From Plumapathes pennacea (taxonomy: Eukaryota > Cnidaria > Anthozoa > Antipatharia > Myriopathidae), in contig OZ038462.1 in assembly GCA_964036295.1 (NCBI GenBank), forward strand, positions 9,186,267 through 9,250,266: a stretch of DNA of 64,000 nucleotides, read 5' to 3'. The translations under genes were made by a program, and so were the position numbers. This document shows positions 9,392 to 21,689 of this stretch, one piece after another. Position 1 is the stretch's first letter; each line of letters begins with the position of its first letter. The notes under the pieces are model-generated. The model was not told where the DNA came from. It searched no databases and saw nothing but the letters and a program-made list of their open reading frames with translations.

Positions 9392-12300
9392 ATGGCTGAA
9401 GGTGGCCAGGTACCCATGGCTGCAGTTCCCATGGCAAGAGGCAGTGAAGCAGCAGCAGGAATATCTGACACATGTATGTATATGTACATCAAAGAGCATC
9501 GTGTGGCATGAAATTTTCCTAAGGTCTACTCTTTTGTAAATTTCACAGATTTTCCAACAATCTTTGAAAATATAAATTCCTGCAAAAAGAATAATGAAAT
9601 TTTAATTCCTTTATTTAGATTACTGAAGTTTAAGTCTATCATTGACAGAGTTGGCACAAGTCTGTTTATGTGTACAGCAGAGAGCATATAGTTTAATCCT
9701 GTTCTGCTACTGCTGTACTTATTCACACTGACATAGAGACCCTTTTACCAGGATGCTTTGCACACCCAGGTTTATACTTACATCCAGAACTAGACCATCC
9801 TGAGGTGCCCACATTATGACTGACCGATCTGACTGTTGCTGCTTCCTGAATTCAGGTTACTTTCTGAGTTTGTGCTGAATTATTTTGTGATGAAATGTAA
9901 AAAGAAACAAGAAAAAAAAAAGAAAGAAAAACATGAGAATCTCCCTTTTTTTTTTCATGATACGAAATGGCTGCCGTCAGTTACTGGGTGTGCAAAGCAT
10001 CTACGGTGAGAGTCTTTTTAACATGTCCATAAACCTGACAGAGCTGATACAAGTCTGCACATGTACAACAGAGAGCATAGTTTAATCCTGTTCTTTACTC
10101 CTGTACTTATTCACATCAAGGTTAACAAGTCTAAACCTGACAAGTCTGTACAACAGAGAACATACTGTGTAGCATGATTTGTTTTGCGGGAGTTTAGTTT
10201 TGCTAATTTCATGGATTTTCTGACAAAAAAAATCAGTAAAATTTTACTCCATTTATTTAGATGTCTGAATTTAACCTAAATCAACTGCAAACAACATCAT
10301 GGCCTCCTTCTTCGCAATTGAAACAAAATGAACAGTTTCTGTGGTCTTTGTGTAAAATTATAACTCTAGAGGACACCTGCATCTACTGAAAAACAATGGT
10401 ACTGTTCCACAAAAAAAGAGAAAACTCCACGTCAAACCCAAACAATGCCAGCTGTTATATAGTACATCCATGAAAAGTGCTGCAAATACTAAAAGGTCCA
10501 CGCCAGTGCAAGTGGAAGGGCCTGCAGTAATCATAATCGACTGATAGACTACAAATGACAGCTGTTTAAATTTGTTCAGTGCCTATAATGTGAAATACAG
10601 GACAGAAACTTGCCTGAGATCTGCGAAATGTCAAACTCTGAAATCCAAATTTGCAAATTTCTTCCCTAGAAACAAAAAATCAGCAATCCCACAAAAATTT
10701 CATTCCACTCAAGTAGATTATCAATCTTGTTCTGCTACTCAAGCTTTAAACTATAAATTTAGGACCCTGGAGTGAAAGTCAGTATTATGAAATACTGATT
10801 ATAAATAATTCTGCACTTATTATAAGATTCCTGATCATCCACTAGTTAAAATTATGTGACAGTTGCACAAGATTCCTTTTTTTCCTCTTTCTCTTCCTTT
10901 TTTTTTTTCTCCCATTTTGTGATCTTGTTCATGTGGTATGAGGTAATTTGAGTCAGGAATTCTGGCTGCATTATTTTTCTTTGCTGAGCTGTATTCTTGT
11001 GTTATTATTTGTTGTCAGTCCAACTTGTTGTCATTTTGTATTTTTACAATGGCCACTTATTTCAATTTTATTGTAATTTACAGGTATCCCATCTGATACA
11101 GATCTGTTGGATGTTTCCTGTAGGATCATCTCATGCTGGTATTTTATTGGAATACGACTTGGTGTCAATCGATGCACATTGCAAAATATAATACAAAACA
11201 ATGTGGAGTTACCGAGCCCTCGGCAAAAGGCACTTGAAATGCTTTTTATTTGGCGCGATAAAGGTAGTTCCTCTTCTTCAATGGCTCTCAAGGAAGCTGT
11301 TAGACAAGAGTTGGGACCTGATGATAGTGATGAGGTAAACAATAACGTGGTTTTCATTCCCATAAAATCATATTTTGTGATGATCAAATGTTATAGAACT
11401 AACTTTGTAGTGATACACTTCACACATTATTTTGTTGACTGTGATACTGAAAGCTGAAAAAAACATCAAAGGAGGGCAGAAAAGTGGTATGATACATAAT
11501 ATACAGTGCTGCCTGAGCATAACAGCACCTCCACTCACGAGTATGCATTACAAGTATTTTTGCCACTTGCGAGGATGGTTTTCTGCATATTCATAAGCAT
11601 AACTAGACTGGCGTTGCCAGTGAGTTTGCGGCGTGAGTTGTGTCGAGACCAGAATGTACTAAAAATGGAAAGTAGGGACAAGAGTGGAGCTCCCAAGAGA
11701 GACTTTCAGTTTCTTACCAGAAAAATATCACAAAGTATAGAGAACTTGGCTTTTGACACCTTGCTTAAATGAAACCTGATTAAACTATAAATTATCATTA
11801 CAACACTCATACACTTGCTTCTTAAAGGTTAAGCAACCCTGCATTTTGAGAATGCGTGACATCTCTTCTTATGCACAATTAACTTTGATTCTTATTTCTA
11901 ATTAGAGGCCACAATTAATCCAGCCTTCTCTTCAATACTTATGTGCTTTCTTTTATTAACTGAATATGTTTCTTCTATAAGGCTTTCGAGTATTCGTGCT
12001 CTGTAACAAATATAAAATTGAAAGCGAGGAATGTAACACTAGACATGTTTAAAATATTTTTGCGGTTTTGTTCACAGTGTGTTCAGTCCATTTGTGACTG
12101 CACTATTTCGGTGTATTTTTCATTTCTGGTATACAGTGACCATTGCAAAACAAAGGCTACATGATCGAATGAAAGAAACATTTCAACAGGCAATGTACGA
12201 TACGCAGAAGAATTTTATGAGGCAACAGATGTCATGTACAGAGTAAAGCATAAATTGCCATTGTTTTGCAGCTAAAGCTCATCGTAGCTTTGGTTTCCAT

Positions 12301-15300
12301 TTTCAGCCTGTTTTCTTCCCAGAAGTATTTTGTGTCGCCACAGAAAGTTTCGTTGGGACTAAATATTTGGCAGTGACAGAGATATTTGCAATCCCCCAGC
12401 GGTATCCATCAAACATCTGTTTACGCCTATACTCGAAGTTTCTGCGGTGAACTAAAGAACGCAAGCCAAAACCAGTTTATCAGTGCGTGTTCCACAAAGC
12501 CAAACAATGTTGAGTTTGGATTATATGCAGTTAACTTTTACACACAAGTACTGAGCAATTCACTGGCGACACTTGAGTTGTTTAACAAAGTCAATTACGA
12601 CATTGCATATCACATGATAATCTGAACCAATCATCGTGTGTAGATTCGTAACCCAGAAAACTAATAAAATGATGAAAAAGACATGGCATGTGATTTTAAG
12701 CTCGACGGGCCACGCCTGCAAGCAATTATGACCTCGCAAATACATGTAAAGATTCAAACATACACTGTGGTATAAGTTTGACATTTCCATACCATGAAGA
12801 TTTAAACAGCTGTATTATTACTGTCTTATAGTATATTTTGTTGTCTTTGCAGGATGAGGATGAACTTTTTAGACAAGCACAGGGTATGGGAATTGCTGTA
12901 CCTCTAAAAGTTTGAGAATATATAAAATAATCAGGGGTGGATCCAGCATTTTTAGTGGGTAGTTTCCAAAAGTGAGCGCCAAAGGCGCAAGTATGCTAGG
13001 GGGGTTCGGGGCATGCTCCCCCAGGAAACTTTTGAAATCTAGGAGGCCAGAAACGCCATTTCCTGCAATTTTTGACGCGAAGAGACGAGAAACAAAATTG
13101 AATGAAGGTGATTTTGTAAATGCTGCGGTCAGGTATCCCGCATGTTTGATCTTCCGAGACCACATGCTGGATAACCGAGTGCAATCTGTTTGCTAAACTT
13201 TTTGTGGCTATCTAGTCCACATTCAGCAAAAAGATTGGCTGCCAATTTTTCAGCAATTCCAGATTGTCCTTCTTAAACAAAAGTCAAAGAATTGCTCGGC
13301 ACTGTGTTACAGAGAGCGTGCTGAAAAGATCAGGCCCTAGGTGACCCCAGAATCTTAAATAAAACTCAGCAGGAAAACCATCCAGACCGGGAGATTTGCA
13401 AGACTCCATTGAGTTGAGAGCGTCATAACACTCAGAAAGTCACAGTCTTGAACAGCGACGTTAGGATCTTGCAATTCTTGTCAATTTGCAAGTGCTGCAT
13501 CAAGTTGTGGAGCTGCTGATCGACTGGGACAGCCCGGCGTTTCATAACTTTCACGAAGTTATCCATTGCAAGGACTGCGTAATTGTGGTTCTTGAAATGA
13601 CAGTGTTTCTTGAATCGGCCGGTGGTGCTTGTCCAAAACGTTAGCGGCAATTTTCACCAACTTGCCCTCATTGTTCGCATTTCAGCCAAATAGAACACAA
13701 GGTAAACAAAATGTGCATTCCAGGTACTTAGAATAAGCCAGCCAAGGATACTGTTGCAGCCAGACTAGTTGTAACTTACGAGATTTTCTGCCACTCTCGA
13801 TCGACGAAGGGAATTGAAAGAGGGGATCACCGCGTGGGCTCCAAATGCTCTCGATGACCTCTAACTTCTGGGGATTGGAAAAAGAAGTAACACCGTTAAA
13901 TACCACACCAATATCAAAGCGAGAACAATCCTCCTTTCAAAAAGTGGTTCTCCACGTGGCCTGTTGTTTTGATTCAATCCCATGTTCAATAAATCGCACT
14001 GTATAATACTGTTCACGAGTTCAAAATCAATCTAATGGAACAGAGGACCTCACTGGGGTAGCCTGCCCCTTTTATACTTTGTCAGGTAGTTTCCAAGGTA
14101 GTTTCCGGCCAATGAAAGGCAAGCTTGGGGTGTTTCAGGCCAATGAGAGGCAAGTTGGGGTGTTTCCGGCCAATCGGGAGGCAGAATTCAGTGGTTTCCT
14201 CCTGTGGGTCCCCTCCCCGCAGTTCTCCACTCATAGAAACCGAAGAAAAGCGCATGACGCATGACATGAACATACACGGAGCGCGGGATGCAAGGTACTG
14301 GAAAATGGCGTGAATTGGATTCCGGCACTCAGTGGAAACAAGAAACGACTCAGTCATTTGTCAATTTTTGTTTTGTTTTGTTTTTTCCCCTAAAATTTAG
14401 GTTATTTCCGGAAACTACCCTGGATCCGCCTGTGATAATGTAAATGTTTTTTAGTTAAAAATTTGAATGTAAATGTGTGATAATAAGATCTGTTGATGGC
14501 CTTAACATAATTATGTTTGGCTGGCTGTTTTTGGTTATTTCTAAACAAGCAGGGTATTTATCAGCAACCCCTATATTCACATTTGTCAGTTTTGCCAAAC
14601 TTTGGTTACATTTTGAGCAGACGAATGTAGGTTGGGCTTGACAGCTTTTTGTAATTTGAAAGCAGCAGATGTGTGAGCATTTCCTGCCCACATGTGTCAC
14701 CTGATTTTATCAAACTGAAAAGTTTTTATATTTTTATCAATGCAGTACAGTTGAAGCTCTCATAAGTGAACACCTCTGGAATTCAAAAAAATTGGTTGTA
14801 ATAATTAGAGCTGCATGGTTGTTTTGGAGAATGGGCTCTTGTAAGTGACCACACATTGAAACAATAGAGGCTAGTGGCTCACGAGAACTTTTAACATAAG
14901 GCTGCTCGGGCAGCTGTAGTCGTATTACACAAACTCAGTGTGGTGCTCTTTTTCTGACATTCTATTTTTCATGCACAGGACTGCCTTTCACTCACTTGGC
15001 ATCAGAGACGCAGACACAGACAGCAAAAAGAAGGAAAACAGGATCACCTTCAACTTCATTGAGAATACAAACTCCTGAAGCAAGTGGAAGGAAAACAGGA
15101 ACGCCTTCAATTTCAGCGACATCACAGACTCCTAGACCAAATGGAAGAAATACAGGAACACCTTCCACCTCAGCAACATCGCAAACTCCTGAAGCAAAGA
15201 GAAGAATAGCAGAAGAATCAGATTCAGGTTAGTGATGTCTTTGTCATAAAGAGAAATTATTCCTGTACCTGAAAACAAAAGCAAAATACACAAATTAAAA

Positions 15301-18300
15301 AAAGGGCAATCCATCATCTATCTTCATCATCAGATAAAGCCACCAATCCATAATGCCCTTGGGGAACTTTATCAATAACTCTCATCGGTCATGGAATGAT
15401 CAGAAATTTACATGTACCCTTCCCCCCTCTCCAAGCCAAATGGGTCTTAACTATTATTTCTACTAGATTATCCTCTTCATCAATTATTCCTTGTCCTTTC
15501 TCTGTAAAATGTAGATGAGATGGTGATAATAAAAGAAAATCATAAATTTGTGCTTACAGGCATGCGAAAGTTACATTTCACAGAACAATGCCTGCTGTTG
15601 ATTTCAAACAGTCGTACATAGAGTTCTTAGACTTTCTAAATCAAGGTCCTAATTTTTGCACAGAAAATGTTGTGGATAGACATACTTTTCTGTAGTAAGT
15701 GATACAGATAAAAAAAGAATGACCAGTCTATTTGGGCATTTTTAATGGGTGACTTGCCATTGTAAATGCCCATAAAGATTGGATGCAAATAATCTTTATT
15801 GTGCTTGTGAAATGAGAAATTGACTGGAATGTACATTATCATTGTTCTGTGCAGTGTACAGATCTTTATGGAAAGTTTTATGCATCCTATTCACTATGGC
15901 AACAAATCTTTATCAGATATTTCACATGGGCATGTGTTACATGGAGAACTTCTGTTTGTGGAAATTTTGCCATTTTTTAAACAATGGGGTATATACCTTA
16001 CAGTATTGGTACTAATTTTCGCGTCGCTTTAATCTCGCGATTTTCGCGATTTTAAAAGATTCGTGAACTTAAAGCGACGCGAAAAAAAATTCCCGTGAAG
16101 TTTAATGTCGCGAAATTTAATACCCTCCTATATTTCTTGTTTTCTCAATTTAATGAAGAAACACATGTCTAAGTGTCATTGTGTATAATGTGTAAAAGCT
16201 CTATGGCATACCTACAGATGATAAACAACAGTTTAACAATCAAATTTCACTATCTGTGTTGCTTTGAACCTCTTCATCTGTATCGCTATCGTCATCTTCA
16301 AGTTCTTTCAGCACCTCTTTTGTACAGTCATTGAAATGGCCATCTATCCCAGGTTCTTTGTAATTTGAAACGACAATCTGTTTATACTTTTCAAGTATTG
16401 CCTTGTTCCCTTCGGTAAGATCCATCTCAATGCCAATGGTACACATAGCTCTAGTCTAATTCACGGCTACAATGTAAATATGTATTATACAATTGCAAAG
16501 AACTTAAGCATAAGGATAATGTCTTTGACTATGCATATGGTACACGATGCGGTTTCTATAGTTTGGTTTTGTTGAGTTGATGATTTTCAGCAATAAGAAG
16601 TGTAAAATAATAATAAAATTCTCGAAATAAAATGTGTTTTTTTTTTTTTTCATTTTCGCCAAAATTAATTCCCTAAGAAACTAATTTTGCACCCAAATCG
16701 CGAAAATAAAGACCCGCGAAATATGCCGACCTTTTTTTTGCGAAATTACGTGCCCGCGAAAATTAGTACCAATAAGGTACCTGGTTTGGCAGTGTGGCAA
16801 CATTAGAAGTGACAAACAATAATAATATTGTTATAATTTCTATCTGCATAACATTGCCACAGAGTATTGATGTTTTACATCTTCTGTTTTTTCAGGTCAT
16901 CAGGCGGCCTCCACAAGTCAACCAACCAAATCACTGCAGGACCCCCTTGTGAAGGAACTGGAATGTAAGTGCATGTCCCAATCTGCTATCTTTTTCATGC
17001 GGTAATGCCAGACTGTTGTGTTACTGTATAACGAGAATAAAGTGCAGGCATGAAATATTAGCCTTCCTTCACTCAGCAGAAACAATATGTGCTACTCCTC
17101 ATACGTGTACACCATGTTTCGTCTACTGTAGGTTGATTTTTGAATATAGTTTCAGTTTTGGGTGCATGAACATGTACATAAATTTACCTTTTTGTTTTCT
17201 GGAAGGAGATGGGTAGCAATAAGGAAAACACACAAAGCATTAAAGGGGCAGTGTTATGAGATGCGCATGCCCGTGCGTTTGGTCGAATCTTGAAAACGTT
17301 TGCCCAATGTTTTCAAGTTTGAAATCCAAGTTGGTGTCCAAAATGGCAATTAGCGATCGAGCGGCAGATCTACCGCCGTTGTGGATGCCATCTTGGATTT
17401 GAAACTGCAACACTGTGGCCTTGGATTAGTGCAATGCATGTTAAATGAGAAAAAATCTCTAAATTCTCTAAAACCCTTCTACCTGGCAAAACATTAAAAC
17501 GCTTACAGAAAATTGACTGTTCGAAGAGTGATTGACTTGGTGCGGTGACATGACCCAGCCCAGCTTATGTAAACAAAGGCCTAGCCTGGCACCTCATCTT
17601 ACGAACCTTGCAAAACCGACCCACCATCCCCAAGGAACAAAGCACATGCATGCATATTATGCAACAAAGTAAAATAATTTTATTATTCATGATCTTACTG
17701 AAGTCGTGCAGCTTTTCTTTTATTACTAATAGGTAGCGTTGATTTAATGATTTTCTGCAGTAATACTAAAGAGGGAGTACCAGAGACGAGAACATACTTA
17801 CATCACTCCTTTCCCGTGGTTGGAAAACTGGCAGTTGTCGTTGAAAACCATTTTTATCAAAGTGCGGATGACGACAAGAGATACCGAGCGATCCAACCAA
17901 CTAAAAGGTGATATTCGTGATATGTACGAGATCTTCCAATCACACGAACATTGTAAAGAGCCAAGAATTGTCCTTGTAGAAGGAGCACCTGGAATTGGCA
18001 AAACTGTGTTTTGTCAGAAAGTAGCTGCCGATTGGTCTGAAGGCCAGATTGGGGGGGCATTTCCGAGGTTTAGGCTTCTCCTGAAACTAAAATGCAGAGA
18101 TATTATTAACAGTACCACTGGTACTGTTAATGTCGAAACCTTGAAGGGTTCTATTGTCGATCAACTGCTGCCAGACGCGTCAGAAGAGTTAAAGACGGCC
18201 TTGTTTGATTACATAAAGACCACCCAGTCTCAAGTCCTGCTTGTGCTGGACGGCCTAGATGAACTCAAACAGACCATCGATCTCTCCTCCCTGATAAAGA

Positions 18301-19532
18301 AGGAGCTTCGCCCCTGGCAATGTAAATTTCTGCTGACCAGCAGAAATGATCCTCAGTTGAGAAAGAACTGTGATAGCCTTTTCCAGATCGTTGGTTTCAA
18401 GATCAAAGATGCGAAGTCTTACATCACCAAGTTCTTTGGAGAGAACGGGAAGGAGAAAGCTCAGTACCTAATTGAGACAATTGGCGACAAGTCGAGAGAA
18501 AATAGCATACTTCTTCTTGATCTCGTTTCCAACCCGCTCACCACGTCTCTCCTTTGTTTTGTCTGTGATGAAACGGATGGTAAACTTCCATCGAGCAAGA
18601 TTCAGCTTTACCAAGAGCTAACACGCTGTGTGTTGACAAGATACTACAAGAAACAAGATCAAGAGCCTCCCGAGGACCCACTGGCAACACACGAAGAAGA
18701 CCTGGCTGCTCTTGGTCGTTTGGCTCTCAAGGGCATAGCGAACGACCAACTTCACTTCCATGAAGACGACTTTCACGCTGAAGGCCGCGCGACAAAAGTA
18801 CTTGACTTTGGATTCCTTTCTAAAGAAACGAGCACTTCGAGAATCAGACCCCGCTGTTCTTATCAGTTTGTGCATAAGACAGTGCAAGAATATTTAGCAG
18901 CTGTTAGTCTGTACCAGCAGCTTCTCTCAGGTAACGATGATTGTCTTAGTCAGGGTAAAATCTCTCCTGTTAAGTGCGAACAACTTATTTCGTTTGTTGT
19001 TGGCCTTCTGAGTCAGAAAGCCGAGGCAGGAAAACTGCCTTTTGTTTGTTTAGCGTCATCTATCACACGGTCTCTTTCTTGTTCTAAATATGATGTAAAA
19101 TACCTTTGTGATGTTATTCGTGAGTGTGCTGATATTAACGCTGAGTTTGGTGAAGCGATGTGCGAGGCAGTTGTCAGCAGTAGCAATTGGGAGAGACTGG
19201 ACCTGAGCGACAGTAAGATTAGTGAGACAAATGTAGAATATAGAATTATTTGTGGAATGTTGAGAGAAAACAGGCCGCTGAAGTGCTTAATTTTGTACGA
19301 GAACAACATAAAAGATGTAACAACATTAGCCGAGTCAATGGTAAGTAACCACACATTGCAGGATTTATATTTGTGGGATAACCCGATCCTCACAGGTTTG
19401 CCTGCACTGGCTGGCGTACTGACTCACAACACAACATTTGGAACGTTGGAGTTGGGCATAGAGTTTAGAGCCGAGCCAGCTATCCAGGAATTAAAGGAAC
19501 AAAACACACGTCTGGAAATTTATTTTATGTAA
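9392..19532 (+). CDS. NLR1: DEATH-NACHT-LRR NOD-like receptor, 6 coding exons
   Basis: Cytosolic pattern-recognition receptor: DEATH for signalling, NACHT for ATP-driven oligomerisation, LRRs for sensing. Exons: 9392-9473, 11084-11334, 12853-12883, 14979-15227, 16896-16964, 17761-19532. All junctions are GT-AG and phases join without a stop, giving 817 aa. The ATG has an in-frame TAG 15 nt upstream. Exon 2 encodes the DEATH domain (residues about 34-104: LLDVS..., RQKALEMLFIWRDKG). Exon 4 encodes three T/P/S-rich repeats between KRRK and KRR motifs. Exon 6 carries the P-loop GAPGIGKT (302-309), Walker B LLVLDGLDEL (about 387-396) and two or three terminal LRRs (from about 704). LRRs are few compared with vertebrate NLRs. 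Introns hold a hAT relic (intron 3) and a TA-flanked element (intron 4). Family assignment is firm; ligand and partners are unknown. Confidence 0.9.
11590..12780 (+). repeat. Interspersed repeat family R1, copy in NLR1 intron 2
   Basis: Begins around ACTAGACTGGCGTTGCCAGT and ends around CGTAACCCAGAAAACTAATA. Related copies: 21690-22810 (inverted), 32465-33430, 33431-34215 and 40740-41825. A short segment reading QRLHDRMKETFQQAMYDTQK is well kept in several copies, but there is no complete ORF. Family not recognised. Confidence 0.6.
13080..13440 (-). pseudogene. L1-type reverse-transcriptase fragment nested in the hAT relic
   Basis: Minus-strand translation reads ECYDALNSMESCKSPGLDGF, PAEFYLRFWG, then LELLKNWQPIFLLNVD, a stop, IATKSLANRLHSVI and SEDQTCGIPDRSIY. 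This is the characteristic order at the start of L1-clade RT domains (K-SPG-DG-PAEFY, NWRPI-LLN-D, DQ-G---R-I). It carries stops and frame changes, so it is a relic. A matching piece is at 42120-42485. Confidence 0.75.
13440..13906 (-). pseudogene. TTF-type hAT transposase N terminus, disrupted copy
   Basis: Reads MVFNGVTSFSNPQKLEVIES, then QLVWLQQYPWLAYSKYLE and TFCLPCVLFG, the zinc-finger-like TTF domain of hAT transposases. TGA replaces the CGA codon of the intact copy in NLR2 intron 3 directly after VLFG. A further indel follows before TFWTS..GRFKKHCHFKNHN. The DDE/RNase-H catalytic region is absent. Confidence 0.7.
15996..16777 (-). mobile_element. TA-flanked 782-bp DNA element (pogo/Tc1-like) in NLR1 intron 4
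   Basis: Inverted ends share CCTTA and TATTGGTACTAATTTTCGCG (right copy lacks CAG and one more difference) and are flanked by TA on both sides. NLR2 intron 4 has no such insert. Many CGCGAAA words occur near both ends. On the minus strand, 16446-16240 encodes 68 aa with GIEMDLTEGNK and an acidic tail ending DTDEEVQSNTDSEI, resembling the C terminus of pogo-type transposases. That resemblance is tentative. Confidence 0.65.
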
Positions 19533-21680
19533 GTTCATTTCTTCTGTGAACAGAACAAGTTTGGCTTCGATTTGTTAATTGTTTTTGCCAGAAATTTATC
19601 AAAAAGACAACGGAACGAGTTTATTTCTGTCAGGAAACATTACCACACGGCTTAGCAGTGTTTAGGGGAATTTTGTGTGATAAACAAGTGCGTTTCCATT
19701 TGCAAAAACGACAAAAAAGCGAAAAAACCCGCCAAGATTCGCCGCGTTCCGTGGCAAGTTATGAAGAGAAATTTAAACACAAAGTCGTTTAATAGAGAAA
19801 ATACTGATTTATTGAACAAAAATATACATGAAGGTCGTTACAGCATTGATGAAGAGCACACGAGAATAATATTTGAGCAGAAAAAAAATCAAACAAAACA
19901 AGTTATTTGTGATTTCTCACTCCAAGTCGCATTTCTTTTCTTTCCACAAATAGCCCGCAGTAACTTTTACAGAAGTTTTATCGAGAGCAAATCGAAGCAC
20001 AGCTCACAGTAAACAAAATATACCAAGTTCAAGTTTCAAACTTGTAGAGATCCGTAACTGAAGTGAAATTATTAGCGTTTGTACAATTTATTGTTTTGTA
20101 CAATTATTCAGTCCAGGGCACAAGTTCGACGATCAAATCCATGTAAATGTGTTTACAGTCCAGGTAAGGTCCCAGCTTATCCTCCAGCTGTGTTGAAATA
20201 CTACGTAAGAATATCTCGCCGGCCGTTGATACCAAGGACTTGTAGTATATGTTTTCGTTGAATAACGGCTGTCCGTACTTCAAACTTCATCCAACACTCC
20301 TGTTCAAATCCTGTAGCGTGATTGCGATTTCAAACAGTCCTTGCAGTTTTTACGAAATTCCAGAAAGTGTTTTACGCGTCTTTCGTCGCCTTTCTCTGGT
20401 GTTTTTCCAGTCCACTTTTATAGATGCGTTTCATCTTGCAGAAAGTTTTATTTCTCTTCGAGTGCGGATCGAAATCCCTCGCTTCTGATTAGCTGAGTTC
20501 GTTTGGAGCGCGAACTCTCAACCAGTGAGAAACCTGCAATATTTGTCAGTGGATGAAAACGCACTAATGAGAAAATTTCTTTGATTTTCCTCCGAGGTCC
20601 TCATTGCATCGAAATGGTTTCTTTGCAGTGGAAGTAAACTCGTTTATCTGACAGAAATAAACCTGCCTTGATCATGACAGGTAAAAGGAATTTCATGTGA
20701 AGTGTAAGAACCAACCGTTTGTCTGTTTGTGTCATAACTTGCAATGTGTGGTTACAACTGTAGAGTAGATCAGAACTGTTTTTAGTGCAGATAATTGCCG
20801 GATTAGTTCAGCCTTAGGCAGGTCATTTGTTGTTAAATCTTAACCATTTAATGTTTGTAGATCAAGGAATGGGAAATGCACAAGATTTCAGACAAATGTT
20901 TTTCTGCCACAAAACGTTTTCAGTGTAATTTGATTTTCGAACAGTCAGAGAATTACTTCTTTGTGTTTTTATATTTCTGACTCCATCCCCACTCCTTCAG
21001 ACTACAAATGGTTGAGTTTTTGAAGTGCATCGCTTTCACCACCTTACACACTGCTGCTGTACCAGGCCTTTCATGTTGTTTTACATTCTTTTCTTACATC
21101 ATCACTCCAAAATATAATGTAAAGTTCTTGTTGATGAAATTACCTACTTCGGTCAGAATTAGCATGAAAATTGTGTGTGGTATGTTTTCTGGCCTGGTAT
21201 AGTAAAGTGTGAAGAACTTTGAGTTTTTGGCTCCATGTTTGGCTGTGTGTGTTTATTTGTTTGGTCATAATTTGTGTGCGTCTATTTTGTTTACACCATG
21301 ATGTTTGTATGTTTCATGATTATTTGTCAGGTATTTTTAAACTATTTGTTGCTTGGTGTCTGTGGTTACCAAAGACCATTCTCCTGTTGCAGTTCTTATT
21401 CAGACTACAGCAGCAAGGAGAGATTACTTCATACAACATTTTATTAGCAATATTTAGTTAATTGACCTTTGTCTCATTTTCGTCTTGCCACTTTCATTTG
21501 TCATCATTTTTAAAATGATTTAAAGCTGCTACCTTGTGGGGATGGCCTTTTGAAGTGTTTGTTATCTGCTTTCTCGCCTTGCTGACTCAGGGCCAACTCT
21601 ATTAAAAGTATTGCATGATTTAAACTCGTGCGCGTGTAATTAAACATAATTTGGGACTTAAGCCACACCCACACCAATGC
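19533..21680. other. NLR1 3' flank, no further gene seen
   Basis: Matched by 48151-52110 in copy 2, apart from the Helitron and the N gap there. Short ORFs are not kept in frame between the copies. AT-rich sequence probably includes the NLR1 3'UTR, but no clear cleavage site could be fixed. Confidence 0.4.
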
Positions 21681-21689
21681 GTTTTTGCT

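Larger units (their letters stand above)
12932..14434 (-). mobile_element. hAT transposon relic in NLR1 intron 3
   Basis: Left end CAGGGGTGGATCCAGCATTT and right end GGAAACTACCCTGGATCCGCC form hAT-type inverted termini (CAGGGG(T/C)GGATCC). ATAAT lies on both sides. Inside, minus strand: a broken TTF-type hAT transposase N terminus (13440-13906) and an unrelated L1-type RT piece (13080-13440). Near 14085-14180 GGTGTTTCCGGCCAATGAGA-like units of about 32 bp repeat in tandem. Also present in NLR2 intron 3, so it predates the duplication. Confidence 0.75.

Noticed and set aside
18618..19393. Minus-strand ORFs inside NLR1 exon 6 (and 47224-48017 in NLR2)
   Set aside because: Antisense shadows of the NACHT/LRR coding exon.
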